From positions 83,910,844 to 83,974,843 of the forward strand of contig CM063504.1 of the NCBI GenBank assembly GCA_032207245.1: a stretch of DNA of 64,000 nucleotides. The letters are read 5' to 3'. Positions 10,856-23,621 of the stretch are shown piece after piece; within the stretch, counting starts at the first letter, position 1, and the number at the start of each line of letters is the position of its first letter. This DNA is from Pardosa pseudoannulata. Lineage: Eukaryota > Arthropoda > Arachnida > Araneae > Lycosidae. The notes beneath the pieces were generated by a model, which had not been told where the DNA came from, did not search any database, and saw only the letters and a list, made by a program, of their open reading frames with translations. A program made the translations under genes and the position numbers.

Positions 10856-12329
10856 TCAGTCGTAGCAATTAGTAATAGACATATAATATCCACTACTATA
10901 TAACATTAACATAGAATATAATTAACTATAACATCGACTGTAATCGAATATTACATCGACGATTATGAATTTAAAAAATAGGGTGGAACTCATAATGAGG
11001 ATGGGTTGCACCCTATGGGATGATAATACTCAAGGCCGTTTAAATTGTATACTCGTTTTATTTTTAATTCCATAATAAGTTAGTTTTAAGATATTCATCA
11101 ATATATATTCAGTAAAAGTAATTCCAGAGTTAATATATTTACTTGTAGGCAGTAAATTCATGAAATTCCACATGCTATTATAGATTACCGTATTTGACAT
11201 AACTGTTTGACAACTCGCAAAAGCATAAGGAGAAAATAATATACACTATTCGTACAAAAATTATCTGAAGAGGAGAAAAACGTTCCAGTAAAGAAAAGCA
11301 ACAGAAATTCTCGGGAAATGTCAAATTTCCTGTACCTATCTGAAAAATATTAACTGGCGTCATAACGAGTTGTCGCTTTAATAGATCTATAACATTTTGA
11401 GTACTAACTGGAAGTTTTGTTCTCTCAGATATGTGGCGGTACTTCAGTGTAGCACTAAATCGTTGCTTTCTGTGGCTAAAGGAAAACTATTTTTTGTCTA
11501 AAGGTCTTATCAGACGTTAGCCTGCACGTGTTGAAAAAAAGAAAGGTTTACATTTCCTTTCCTGACGACGAATGCAAGGGTTTCTTATATGACAGTGAAA
11601 TATTTTAATATCACACGATATCTTTTTCACTATAACACGAGAAATTCGTGTAATCTTCATCGGGGAAAGGAATCTTAACTTGAATGTATTATATCTTTAA
11701 TGTGTACAAGTTGACTTGTAATAATACCTTAAAAAACTTATCACACGTGAAAATGCACTTGTTGAAAAAGCAGCAGATTCAATTTAGGATTCCTTTTCCG
11801 TTGAAGAAGCGCGAATATCTCGTAAGAAATTTTCAACCGATTAAAGGTCTCATCACAAGTCAACCTGAACTTGAAAAAAAAATGAAAAGAAATAATTGTT
11901 TGAAAATTTTTTTGTCATATCACAAGAAACCTTTCTCATTCTTCCCCAATAAATGGAATTATAAACTAACACGAGCATGTGTGATAAGGTTTGAGTTCTT
12001 ATTATCTAATTTCTATATAAAACACTAATGTAAGCTGTGAATGACGTCTGTTGAGTTTACTAAGTTTCGAGATATGTCTTTTGTGGAATTGTAGCACAAC
12101 ACTTAAACTACCGTATGTTTTCTGACGCTGGGGAGCGAAAATATTGTCACGAATTAACGGAGCTTCCTATTCGTTGTAAATACGTTTCCCAGCAAAACAC
12201 CCACCAGTCAAACATAAAACTCCACAAATAATATTTTAGAACACTTTAATGAAGCACAAATTAATAAATTCACATAGGCCCATCACTGAGCAGAGCAACA
12301 ACTTTTTAACTCCACTAAAACTAAACTCT
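10856..12329. other. Unique AT-rich non-coding DNA
   Basis: I see no repeat ends, domains or RNA genes. An open frame of 114 codons at 11684-12028 (+) is rich in Lys, Phe and Asn, shows no domain, and has no promoter-like sequence close upstream. I treat it as chance. Confidence 0.4.
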
Positions 12330-12565
12330 TCGTTCCAACAGCCCCTAGGGGGCCAGGGTCTACGGTGCCAATCTCCTTTTCCGAAACCAAGGTCTCTGGA
12401 AAGCAAAGTACATGTTCCGGTTACGCGGAACTTTTAGTGTTTAGTTCCCAAGCATGCTTGTTCCTCAGTTTATCTACCCATTGAAGGGATTAAAGGCTGT
12501 CAGCCTTGCTCAGCCCGGAGATTGAACCTAGGACTTGTGCGGCGGGAGCGCTACCCCAAAGCCAC
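12330..12565 (-). mobile_element. tRNA-derived SINE, family A
   Basis: On the minus strand, an A-box-like GTGGCTTTGGGGTAGCG is followed about 30 nt later by GGTTCAATCTCC, a good pol III B box. The body continues with GGGTAGATAAACTGAGG and a GC-rich block containing GTTCCGCGTAACCGGAAC (12416-12433 on the plus strand). That block is GC-rich compared with everything around it. The order tRNA-like head then unrelated body is that of a SINE. The family name is unknown to me, and the 3' end is not clearly defined. Confidence 0.6.
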
Positions 12566-13080
12566 TGGTTAATTTTTAACACCACACTTTGAACACATTC
12601 TACGAGAGTAGTAGAAGTAGTAGTTCTTTTTTTAGTCTAGTAGAAGTAGTAATTAATTACAGTCTAAGAGAAGTAGTAGTTCTTTACAACATTAGCTAAA
12701 CGGAACAAAACCAAACGTTTGGCTAGTGCATAGCCAGAGGGCAGATTTCTAACAGGATGCACTTCAAAAGCTGGTTCTATTTTACAATAAGTGCTTGGTG
12801 TAAAGATACGCGCCGGGAAAAAGGTACCTGGAGACAAAGGGGTAGCGCCAACCAATACAGTAAGTCAGCAGTCACTGAAAATATAGGCGGATATAAGGAC
12901 CATTACTTTCCCGTTAACGATTTCCATTGACATTCGGACTCTTGAGTATCTTGAGTCAGTGGGGATTGTTACCAGAAACGTTATATCACCTTTCGGTGTA
13001 CGTAAAGTGACCGACAGCATTCGCGAACCTAGTTGGAAAAAATCAAAAGGAAGATGATCCCACACGTGCAGCTGGATGGT
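12566..13080. other. GC-richer segment without a gene call
   Basis: Two minus-strand open frames (12664-12855, 63 codons; 12865-13161, 98 codons) follow one another, but neither has a recognisable domain. GTAAGT at 12858-12863 resembles a splice donor on the plus strand but has no supporting exon. The segment may be the interior or U3 part of an LTR element (see the next entry). Confidence 0.3.
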
Positions 13081-13330
13081 AAAGAGATTGCCTAACTGGT
13101 GAACGGACCGGCTGGCGTATATATAAGAGGTCGAATGAGAGCAGACAAATATGTGCGACACCTCAGACAGGGGTTTCTTCTTGGGGAAGAAAATAGAAGA
13201 CAGATCGCACTTAAATATTCATAAAAAAAAAGAAAAAATATGTTCCGTACCTCTACGGACAGAGGACTGCTTCTTTGCCAACTGAGGCAATATATATAAA
13301 TTCTTCAATAAATAGTTTCCTTTTGGAGGC
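13081..13330 (+). promoter_or_regulatory. TATA-type core promoter and polyA signal, possibly LTR
   Basis: GCGTATATATAAGAGG near 13110-13125 is a strong TATA box. An initiator-like CCTCAGACAG lies about 40 bp downstream, and AATAAATAG near 13307 is a polyadenylation signal. TATA, start and polyA signal within 200 bp is the layout of a retrotransposon LTR. I could not find convincing TG...CA ends or a target duplication, so the LTR reading is tentative. Confidence 0.3.
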
Positions 13331-14422
13331 GGTTAGGCCTCAATAGCCTTTTTGTTTATTTGAATAAAATGTTAATATGTTACTATAAAAAATTACATCG
13401 GTTTCATGCATACCATAAGAACACACTGAGTCACACAGGCATGTTTTAAGTGACAGAAAATAAATGGTTTTCCAAGACCGTTCAAGCAACCAAAATATCA
13501 ACCGTGGGAGGGACACTTGATAATGGTGAAAATTGTGTTAAAAAGTAGATTAATGGGCAGTCTTTCATATAAAAATGAAAATGATAGCGTTTGTTTTAAT
13601 TTCAAAACGGTATTTAATTTAAAAAAAAACCATTCTTAGAAGCATTATCACTATAAAATCAATATAAAGTTCTATTTATACGGTTTATTGCCCTTTAATA
13701 AAATTTTATTCTCACAAGCATCACTACAATAATGCCAAACTAAGTAAAGAATAATGGGACGTTTTAATATGCAGCGTGTGGTGTTTATAAAGAAAGCAAT
13801 TCTTCTCAGTCAGACGATGAGCCTGTTGCCATCTCGAGAAAAATGAATATAAATCAATCTGGAATCTAAACTACCTCTGAATCGCACGTAATGAGCTTTT
13901 TGGCAGTTACGTTTTGTTGGCGTAAACGGAGCGTGTAAAGTTTTATTTTTATTTTATTCTCTTTTAACCGCTGAAAACGAAAGTAAGAGTTTCTCATGTT
14001 TACTTTTTTTTTCTACAAAGGAGGAAATCTTTGAAAGATATTCCACGTGTCCTCATTTTAAGGGAATTTTAAATTCTGGAAAATATACATAAATGCCTAT
14101 CTATTCAAAAAAGTAATATAGGAAAGAATAAAAATATTGTTCGTTATATAATAAATTTAATTAATAATATAAAGTTTTGTTGCTTTTATTACTATTTTTT
14201 ATTAAGTTCTTTAATGTAAATATGATTTTCCTTAATCTGCTAAATTTATAGTATCACAAAGAAGTTAAACATATATGTGATGTGAAGTTGTTAAAATTAT
14301 GTATGAGTGGCGTAACTAAGGAATGATGGGGAGGTTGTAATCTCCACATAGTAAGAATTGGTACATTAATTTTGAGTTATGAGTTAAAGTGAAAGAACTT
14401 CCCATCCCCTTTTTTCCTGATA
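13331..14422. other. Unique AT-rich non-coding DNA
   Basis: No coding, RNA or transposon-end signal was found in this stretch. Confidence 0.5.
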
Positions 14423-15559
<1,137 letters not shown>

Positions 15560-16329
15560 TGATATGTGTGCATGCGTGTATGATTTCATACCTCATAAAT
15601 TTTATAAGACTGGAAATTGTGTTGATGATAGAACAAAAATAGCTTATTTGGTAATCTTAAGTTAATGGCACGTAAAAAAATATATAATATATGTTCCTAA
15701 GCTAAATAGTTACAGTGGGAATGATTTGCTTTATAAGTACAGGAAATCAAGGGAAAAGGTTTTATGGCATTTAATGTGTGAGTCTGCTCTAACAATTGTG
15801 CAACTCAGTCTAAGACTCCAGAAAAAAAAAGAAAGAAAGAAAGAGAAACACAACCTGTGATGTAGAGCTGCTTCATTCACCAAGCTCTTGTATTACGTGA
15901 AAAGAATTCAGTTTTGGATCTACTTGTATTGAACTCTATACCATTTAATCAAATGAATGAATCTCATGACACAACAATACCTGTATTTTATACACTGTAT
16001 GCTTAATAATCAATGTAAATGTGTAAGTACACATTTAAGTGTCACTGCGAAATATCAGCAGAACTACGTGGTGACCGGCCAATCGTGACATCTATTTGAA
16101 TTCGACGTGCATCTGACATAGCCAGAGGGAATCATTTGATTACTAAAAAGAGGATCGACATTGCGTTTTATCCCTACTTATAGTAAATGTATTTCTCAAA
16201 GTGTTTATTTACATTCATTTAAAGAAGCTTATCTAGACGTTAAACATTTGCTTTATGAGGAATTATTTTACTAGGGGAATTGTGTAAGACTTTAAGGAAA
16301 GAGTTTTCTTTCTTGTCATCAGGATTGCT
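15560..16329. other. Unique non-coding DNA between two transposons
   Basis: Nothing recognisable apart from a short GAAA-rich purine run near 15820-15850. Confidence 0.5.
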
Positions 16330-16519
16330 TACAGTGGTCTCCGCCTAATGTAATCAGTTTGGGACACCGTGGTTTCCATAACAATAACCGATTGATAACA
16401 ATAAATGATATGCAAAATTAGGTAAATTTACCACCACCCCCTTTAATTCCCACTCACTAAATTTCAAAACAAAATGAAAAAACGCACCTTATATTTATGT
16501 ACTTTATTACCCTTTATAA

Positions 16520-17217
16520 CAGAGGTGGGCAAAAGCCGGCCCGCGGGCCGTATCTGGCCCTTTTGCTTACTTTATCCGGCCCGTTGAAAAACCCTGCATG
16601 CAATTTTTTTAATCTCTTATATGCGATTTTGTTGAAATAAACAGCAATTGTATGCGTAGTGTACATATAAATAATGAACAATAACCTGAAAATGCGAAAT
16701 TAACTAAAACTATTCTATATTAACGTTTGATGTTTGTCTTTTCTTTTTATAATTCTATTTGCTATTATATTTACAAAATGTAATATAAATATAAAAATGT
16801 AATAACTATGATCAAAATAAAATAATTTGTATCGTTAAGATATAAATAAATGTCAAAATAAAATCGTTCATTAACTGATTTATTTAATGACCATTAATTT
16901 AATATAATGGATCATATTTCTTTCAAAATTACGTGACACATTTTACTGGGCACAAATTGTTCGCATATACACCTAAGTAAGACAATTTATTATTACTATT
17001 ATCTTTTTTTTAACTGACAAAATTCTCTGTCCAAATGCTTTAAAATGTTACTTATAGTGTTTTTGTCAAAAAAAAAAAAAAAAAAAATTCTTGGGCAGGG
17101 AAAAAACTCCACCTAAAACATTCTCGTGTGCACAGCGTACGCGGTATAGTCCTCCGGCCAGGGAGACATTTTGTAAATTTCATTTTGACCCGGCTTAAAA
17201 GTATTTGCCCGCCTCTG
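16520..17217. mobile_element. Non-autonomous hAT element nested in the Tigger relic (698 bp)
   Basis: The ends are CAGAGGTGGGCAAA at 16520 and TTTGCCCGCCTCTG ending at 17217. The subterminal GC-rich GCCGGCCCGCGGGCCG near the left end is matched by CCGGCTTAAA on the right. Flanks CTTTATAA (16512-16519) and CTTTAAAA (17218-17225) are an 8-bp duplication with one mismatch. It lies wholly inside the Tigger-like element and is therefore younger. The interior is AT-rich with no transposase. Confidence 0.85.
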
Positions 17218-17274
17218 CTTTAAAACATAAGAATTGTACACATAATTTTAAAAAATTGATCAATTGTTGACTGT

Positions 17275-17394
17275 CTACAAATTTTCTAAGAAGCTCATTG
17301 ATAAATTGTTCGTAATCATAATCAACCTGTCATAACGATTTAAAATTTCGATCTTTTGTTTTAATGTTAAATCATTTCGCTTTCTGGCTTCCAT
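17275..17394 (-). pseudogene. Tigger/pogo transposase N-terminal HTH relic
   Basis: The minus-strand frame reads RKRNDLTLKQKIEILNRYD from about 17385 to 17329. This matches the first helix of the CENP-B N-terminal / Psq-type DNA-binding domain found in Tigger and pogo transposases (family pattern of the form RK...LTL.EK...I..Y). The next helix is not readable and the frame stops at 17275. The frame extends upstream to 17610, but that part looks unrelated. No DDE domain survives. Confidence 0.65.
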
Positions 17395-17834
17395 ATCGAA
17401 AAGCTGCATGTAAGCGAACAAGGCATAAAATGTGAATACGCTCCTTCTCAGTTCCGATAATAATGTTTGCCTTCTGCTTATCTGATAACCATTGACCACC
17501 AGCAGGGTGTGCGTATTTCTGAAAAATTCCAGGAACATGTAATTTCCCACTCCTTTGTTCATGCCTAATTTCCCTAGATTGAAGAGGAGAATTCTCGGAA
17601 ATTCAAACAACAGCGAAAGGAAGGAAAAGAATGGGTTCCTTCTGAATATATTATAAATATTCCTTTGCTAGTTAAAATGAGGTTCGATAACTGATCCCAT
17701 TAATCGATGTAACGATCACATAAAGCGATAATTTTAACATACAAATAAATAGAGAAAATCGGGACCAAGTGATTTCGATAACAATAAGCAATTGATAACA
17801 CTAACCGCAATCACATTAAATGCAGTCCACTGTA

Positions 17835-18604
17835 TCTCTCTTTTCATATAACACAAGATTATCTTTTTGGAGGGCTAACAGACGTGGAAAGTACAAAAAT
17901 TTGTCTTGAAGAAAACCAAGAAACAATAATGTATCTCTATCGATTTGTTTGGACCAAACAAAAACGACACAGTAAATGAATAGATAAATAGCGTTCAAAA
18001 TAGTTGGTTTAACTACTCTTCAATGATTGTCTGTCTTTATAAAAAATACGGTGATCAAAATTTGGTCCGTATAGGAAGTGAAAATCAAAATAAAGGCTTC
18101 ACGTTAGTAAATTTCTTGTCGGGAATAATGCGTGCAATAGAAATTTAGTCTTGAGTTAAGTTTTGAATATGTAATCAAAATGCAGTTACTGCAGTGACTC
18201 TACGGACATGAAATGCAGCATGATCACTCAAGCAGCACTTGTTTCCAACATCCATGCAGTTAATTAACAACAACTTAAAGATTATCATTTTACCATTTTT
18301 AACACATTGTATACGGGACACGTATTAGTACGTTTTCTGACGATTGATACTTGAGCGCGGGTCACGTACTAGTACGGGTTAGTGTAACAACATGGTTTGT
18401 TTGTAGGTACAAAGATAACGGTATATACAGGAAAATGAAGCCAAATGTTCTTGTCTACTACATAAATTTTGGAAAAATTTAGACAAATAAAAACTAGTTT
18501 TTACATCAGACGATGCGGAACCACAGAAGGGGAAGGTTGATTTGAATGGATTTTTTTTAATCCATTTAGATTTAAAATTAACTTTTTATTTATCCTTTCG
18601 ATAT

Positions 18605-18606
<2 letters not shown>
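17835..18606. other. Unique AT-rich non-coding DNA
   Basis: No domain, RNA gene or element end was seen. ACGTATTAGTACG (18319-18331) and ACGTACTAGTACG (18365-18377) are near-identical short palindromes 46 bp apart, of unknown meaning. Confidence 0.45.
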
Positions 18607-18650
<44 letters not shown>

Positions 18651-18659
18651 ATATCGTTT

Positions 18660-18722
<63 letters not shown>

Positions 18723-18748
18723 ATTTATATATTATGCATATATTTGTG

Positions 18749-18795
<47 letters not shown>

Positions 18796-18860
18796 ATTTA
18801 TATATTATGCATATATTTGTGTATTTATATTATATATATATATATATGTGTGTGTGTGTG
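18607..18860. repeat. Compound TA/TG microsatellite
   Basis: Alternating TA and TG runs are separated by TATTTATATATTATGCATAT, and the whole TG plus spacer block is repeated (about 18706-18780 and 18779-18850). This points to duplication of a ~75-bp unit containing the microsatellite. Confidence 0.9.
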
Positions 18861-19195
18861 GTAGCCTGGATGACATCGAACACCAGGTTTGATGCGCGCA
18901 TCGAGCAAGCGAAGTTCTACTTTGACGGTATGGCAACAACCCTCCCGAGTGGAACGCCGACATTTGACGGAGCCTTTTGTAAGTTGGACGGTACCGAGTG
19001 CAGACGTCACTACCGATTGATCGCCAAGACGGGCGTTGATGTTATGCCAGACGGGCACTGATGTCCACTTTCATTTTTAATGTCCCTAGACACCATATAA
19101 TTTGTAAATAATTTGTAAATAGTTTCATTAAATAAGTTCGTGTTTGTTAAGCTTTGGAGCATCTTTTCCACCGTGGGAATAAATCTCCCACATAT
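18861..19195 (+). other. GC-rich segment of unknown origin, possibly a retrotransposon 3' end
   Basis: Compositionally this stands out from its AT-rich surroundings. A plus-strand frame ending at 19061 reads about 65 residues beyond the microsatellite (contains [15 protein letters not shown] and a terminal VMPDGH). The opposite strand is also open over most of it, and I recognise no domain on either. TGTCCACTTT at 19062 and CTCCCACA ending at 19192 could bound a short LTR with AATAAATC near its end. This is a weak guess without a tRNA primer site or target duplication. Confidence 0.25.
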
Positions 19196-20149
19196 ATATG
19201 TTTATATATTTTAATATAAATAACGAAAAGTTGGTTAAAAAATGAAATAATTTTCGATCTATTGAGATTTAACTGGATAACTAAATCTACGCGCAAAACG
19301 ACCGCTCCCGGTACAATTCCACTGCTAAATGTACCCGCACACAATGTGTTAAAAAAGAAAAAAGATAAATAATTCTTATACACTAATCTAACTATTTTGT
19401 CATTCGAATGTAGTATTGCAAACGTCTTTCACCTTTAGCTATAGAAATATTTTGTGCGATAAAACTATCTCCATTTGTTTATTTTAATTAATTTTTAACT
19501 AGATTGCAACTTGATAAGCAATCTTGACAGCACACTGCAGCAATATACTGAAAATTATTTAGGGATTCTATTATGATTTACGGGGGAGGGGGGAATGCTC
19601 AGGAACAAAATCTATGCTGACAACAACTATTAATTTTCATTTAATTACTTATGAAATAGATCAGTTAAGTTTACTTATTCTTGTACTTTATTAGTACTGA
19701 CATCTATATTTTACTGTACTGATGTCTAGATTCCTATAGATCAATTGGATCAGAGCTGGAACTACAATCCAGCTAAGGTTGTAATTCCTCATGTTTTTCG
19801 GATCCTTGGACCAAGGTTCCGCTTAATCTGGGCTCCACAGCAAGACATTGCCAGAGGAAAAAGAATTCCCAGCGAGGAATTTCTCGAAAATTTTTACGGG
19901 TGACTGACACGGTTCAGTCACCTTGGCCACAACGGAAAGAACGACTTACTTATGAAGAATTACGGTAAAGAATGCTTGAAAACGACAGAATTTAGAGCAA
20001 GGACGATATAAAGTTTGGAACGTCTTTATTTACGACTTTTATCTATCATTCTGGCTCACTTGTATGCAAATCAAAGAAGAAACTCATTTTGGGATCCTTT
20101 TGGCAACGACCAAACATATCAGAATGCGTTTGATATTAACGAAACATAC
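19196..20149. other. Non-coding DNA, no assignable feature
   Basis: A slightly GC-richer stretch at 19740-19960 has no long open frame or recognisable motif. Confidence 0.4.
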
Positions 20150-21860
20150 AAAGTCGTATTTTTCTTAAAGTGTTTCTTAGGTAACACACGAGGTACTTAG
20201 TCATGGAAACAGAATTCAGAGAAATTTTAAAGCTTCAAGGGGCTAACTATACTAACTGTAGTAATAAATCAAAGCAAAAAGGGGAGGAACCGAAGTGGAG
20301 GAATGTAACACATGAGGAATGCTGTGTTTATGTATTATACATCTAAAGATTGCTGTATTACTTTTGAGATATGAGTTGAATTGAGATCCCTCTTCAACCT
20401 TTTCACGAAATATTTCTCACTGCGCCCTACCTCAAAATATTCTTAGTTGAATGTTGATGTATACACACAGTTTTAGAAATTCAACAAGAAAGTTTGGTAC
20501 TCCTTAGATGCTACTAAGATGAGGACAAAAAAAAAGATATTTGAAAATAACTAGAAGATGTCGATCTAGAAGAAAACTAGAAGTTGGTCCTTTTCAATCG
20601 TCAGTTCATTAATAGAAAAGTAACAGTTTAGTCTTTTTAACTCTGATTTTTATATATCAAGCCAGTCAGACTTCAGCTAATTAGCACTTTGAAGCTTCCG
20701 AACAGCGGAAAAATAGCGGTTTCTTCTATCGGATACTAAACAAGAATAAAATGGTAAGGAAGAAAAAATTTCTATTTTTAGAAACGTAATTTAATTTTGC
20801 TATTATATTGGCACCTGACACTTGGTAGATAGGAAAATCCAGAAAAATTACTCTCAATTTGGCAACTTGAAAAAAAAGTTTTCCTCTCTGAACTTTTTCG
20901 TTTTTCTGATTTTTCTGGTTGCTACAATCTCTAGTTTGAGCATCACTATCTTAGACAGCAGATTACAAAACTATGAAAATCGAGTTCAGAGTAATTGCAA
21001 AGCTTCTATGTACTAATTATTCTAAATGTAGTGGAAAACCTCAAAGTTGTCTAAGCTGAAGGTAGTATTGAGACCAGCACCGTGAGGTAGGTTTTCTCAG
21101 TATAATGCAAGTCTTTGAAATGCCACCTCTGAAATGTTTGATACACCCTAATAAACCGCCTGTCCTAATGAGTGTAAGAAGATCATAATACCATGATGTA
21201 GATTCTCTTCAATTTTTATTATCCTTAGGTAGAGATGTTTGCCCCTGATTCCGTCCTTTTTCGTATTTGCCAACCTCCATGAGAAAGGACATTCATACAT
21301 ACAGATTTATCATTTGCGTTCATTATGCACACAGGGTGAGCTTTTGTGCTCCTCTATGCCAGGAGTCAGCAGTCTTTCAAGAAATAAGAACCAAATTGTC
21401 AATGAAATGAGGTAACCGAATTATCTAAAACAATATATATGTTTATGTCATATTGATATAATGCATAGAAGCAAAAATTTGAAGAGCCACAAATGTCTAT
21501 GAAAAGAGACACAATGTCAATGAATGTCTATGCCGCGATTTTCTGACTCCTGCACTAGATCATCTTGAGCCTCCTTGATTTTTTTTCCTTTTGCTGCTTT
21601 AGCCGCCTTATTACACTACCGCTTGATCAGGCCGCCTCTCTGTATCATAGTATTGCATGGCTGTAGTTGAGGAATTATTTTAAGAACTCAACAAGAATAT
21701 TTGCTCCTAAGAATGCAGCTAAGACGGTGACAAAAAAGGATATTTGAATTGCAAACTAAGAATAGGTCGGTCCTTTTCAACCATCTATTGATCAGTAGGA
21801 AAGTAACAGCGGCCCCTTCTTTCGGGCACTAAGAAAGGATAAAATTGCTTGGGGGAAAAT
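20150..21860. repeat. Old degenerate duplications
   Basis: Two pairs of diverged blocks occur. 20170-20290 resembles 20940-21060 (shared ...ATTTTAAAGCTTC.../...AATTGCAAAGCTTC... context). 20440-20640 resembles 21660-21810 (shared GGTCCTTTTCAA, GAAAGTAACAG, and a TTTAGAA/TAAGAA-ACTCAACAAGAA block). Near 21090-21150 lies a stretch related to 7090-7140. The region appears to be several rounds of diverged duplication, later invaded by a hAT miniature element. Confidence 0.5.
21360..21552. mobile_element. Short hAT-type miniature element
   Basis: CAGGAGTCAG at 21360 and CTGACTCCTG at 21543-21552 form a perfect 10-bp inverted repeat. The inward sequence GTCAGCAGTCTTTC and an internal GAAGAGCCACAAATG resemble the subterminal parts of hAT miniature elements. 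Flanking octamers do not match convincingly (CTCTATGC versus CACTAGAT), so the target duplication is lost or the ends are misplaced. Confidence 0.55.
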
Positions 21861-22898
21861 CTTCAAACCCGTTTTAGACCTGACGCAGATCTTACGTATG
21901 TATAAAGGTTTACTCAAGCTTTAAGTATAGAGACGGGATATCCATCTAACGCAATATTTAATCCAAAATAATGTGCAGAGTGTGGAATAAATATGTTATT
22001 TCTATGTTTTTTGTCATTCAGTAATATAGTAAAATGTGTCATACATGATACACAGTATGGGATAAATCTCTTATCTCCGTATATTTTTTCGTCCAATACT
22101 GTTTTATAATATATCGACCACATAAAATACTACTATAACTCATTGATAAACTCTTTTTTTACTAAATCAATATTTATAACTATAGCTGTATGTAAATAAA
22201 AACGTTTTACATCCTATCAAAATATATTTCCCTAGCGTATCTCCCTAAATATATTATAGCATGATATAATGTATATATTAGAATTAAATTATATTGTATA
22301 GTTATTGTATTAAATTATAATTAAACTACATCTATATAAATATAATAGTTATGACATAGTTATGAAAAGTTATATCACATAGTTATAACTTATATAACGT
22401 AGTTATATCAAATAATATAATACTTATTCCAATGAAAAGATATAATTAACCTAACATTACTGTTAAACTAAAACACTTATTATGTACAATATTTACAAAT
22501 TAATACATAACTTGATTAGTTTTCAACATTTCCTGCAATTATTTGGTTTTGCTATTCATCAATACTCTTGAAATAGTATTCCTTATCAAAAGATTATGAG
22601 ACTCAGATAACAATTATGAATATTATTAAGTTTACCTTCAGTAATTACAAAGGAGCAGGCTGGGAATGTCAACAGGCTGGACGTCTATGCAGGCGTGCCA
22701 ATCATACGCATGCGATTTCGGGAATCAATTGCTGGCCCGGGCTCTCTGGCTTGCCCAAGGGATCTCGATGGCTAGCAACTCTTGAATACCGACATCTAGT
22801 CCCTTTCCCACTTTCTTTCCACACCTTTACACCTCGGTTCCCTTTTTTTTTCTCTGTCCCAATCACTTGTTGGTGAAAATTTCCCACATCTGTACCCC
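21861..22898. other. AT-rich DNA, then a GC-richer flank of the LTR candidate
   Basis: 21900-22600 is AT-rich and unremarkable, with several TATAGTTAT-type short repeats. 22630-22890 is GC-richer. Read on the minus strand it follows the LTR candidate, so it could be leader sequence of a truncated retrotransposon, or simply host DNA. An open frame at 22702-22887 (minus) has no recognised domain. Confidence 0.35.
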
Positions 22899-23621
22899 TG
22901 TGACGCCTTCAATATTCTCAAATGAGAGGTAACGTGAATAATGGATCACAGTCAAAGATAAAATTGGAAATTTACTTTTATTCTTGATTAAATACGGCTA
23001 TTTACAAAGGAATGTTAATTCCTAAATCATGTAGAACTGCAAAGGATGGTTGCCGGTAAAACTTCCTCACGACAATCACAGTCGAAAGAAAAACAAGAGA
23101 TTTAATAATCTCTTACAAATGGGGAGTCTTTTCAGGGTGTAATCAAACTCAATTTATCCCCCGCTCGGTATCCGAGACTCTACCGCTCCCTATATGAGCG
23201 GACTTTACGAATCTCCCGAAATAGCAAACTGGCTCTGGTAAAAAGGCGAAAGCTACCACGAGGTCAACACACCTCCGAAAAAAATCACGAAAAGCCCTGA
23301 GTCGCAAAATTGTAGGCTTTTTATACCTGGAGGGTTGTCAGTTAAGGTTCCGCCAATTGGTTTTTTGGGTCAGTTAAGATCCCAGTTATGTGAGAACTCC
23401 AGCTAAAGTTACAGTTATATTTTTAGCTGAATTCTCATTCGCAGGCCGTCCCTTCACGGAATTTCCGAGCATTCATTAACGAGATCCATCAAGGGCGTAT
23501 TCGTCTATTCAGTCTGATTGTCAAGATTCCAGACTCTGCGACGCCACGCTATTGTCCAGGTAAACAGGTGTACTACAATCAGCTGTTTTGGCGAGTGCTC
23601 GGACAAAGGGGAGTCTTCACA
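22899..23621 (-). mobile_element. Candidate solo LTR (723 bp)
   Basis: On the minus strand the segment starts TGTGAAGAC and ends GGCGTCACA, giving TG...CA with a 5-bp inverted TGTGA/TCACA end. The flanks share CCCC (22895-22898 and 23622-23625), a possible 4-bp target duplication. A strong TATA box (GGTATAAAA, 23318-23326) and, further downstream, AATAAAAG near 22978 fit U3-R-U5 order. It is more GC-rich than its surroundings. No pol, gag or primer-binding site is identifiable, so the superfamily is not assigned. Confidence 0.5.
23318..23326 (-). promoter_or_regulatory. TATA box of the LTR candidate
   Basis: GGTATAAAA reads on the minus strand, about 30 bp upstream of GACTCAGGG, an initiator-like sequence. 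It is consistent with a retrotransposon promoter. Confidence 0.5.

Larger units (their letters stand above)
16332..17832 (-). mobile_element. Tigger/pogo-like Tc1-mariner relic
   Basis: The left end CAGTGGTCTCCGCCTAATG and the right end, whose complement begins CAGTGGACTGCATTTAATG, are inverted. Both are flanked by TA (16330-16331 and 17833-17834), the Tc1/mariner target. Subterminal CGATTGATAACAATA-type motifs repeat on both arms (16388-16402; variants at 17776-17801). A CENP-B-type helix-turn-helix fragment lies inside on the minus strand near the right end, where a transposase N-terminus belongs. Without the nested hAT element the relic is only about 800 bp, so most of the transposase is deleted. 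Confidence 0.8.

Noticed and set aside
11684..12028. 114-codon plus-strand ORF as a gene
   Set aside because: It is low-complexity, Lys/Phe/Asn-rich sequence without domain, promoter or splice context.
12858..12863. GTAAGT splice donor
   Set aside because: It is a single match without a supporting exon, acceptor or coding frame.
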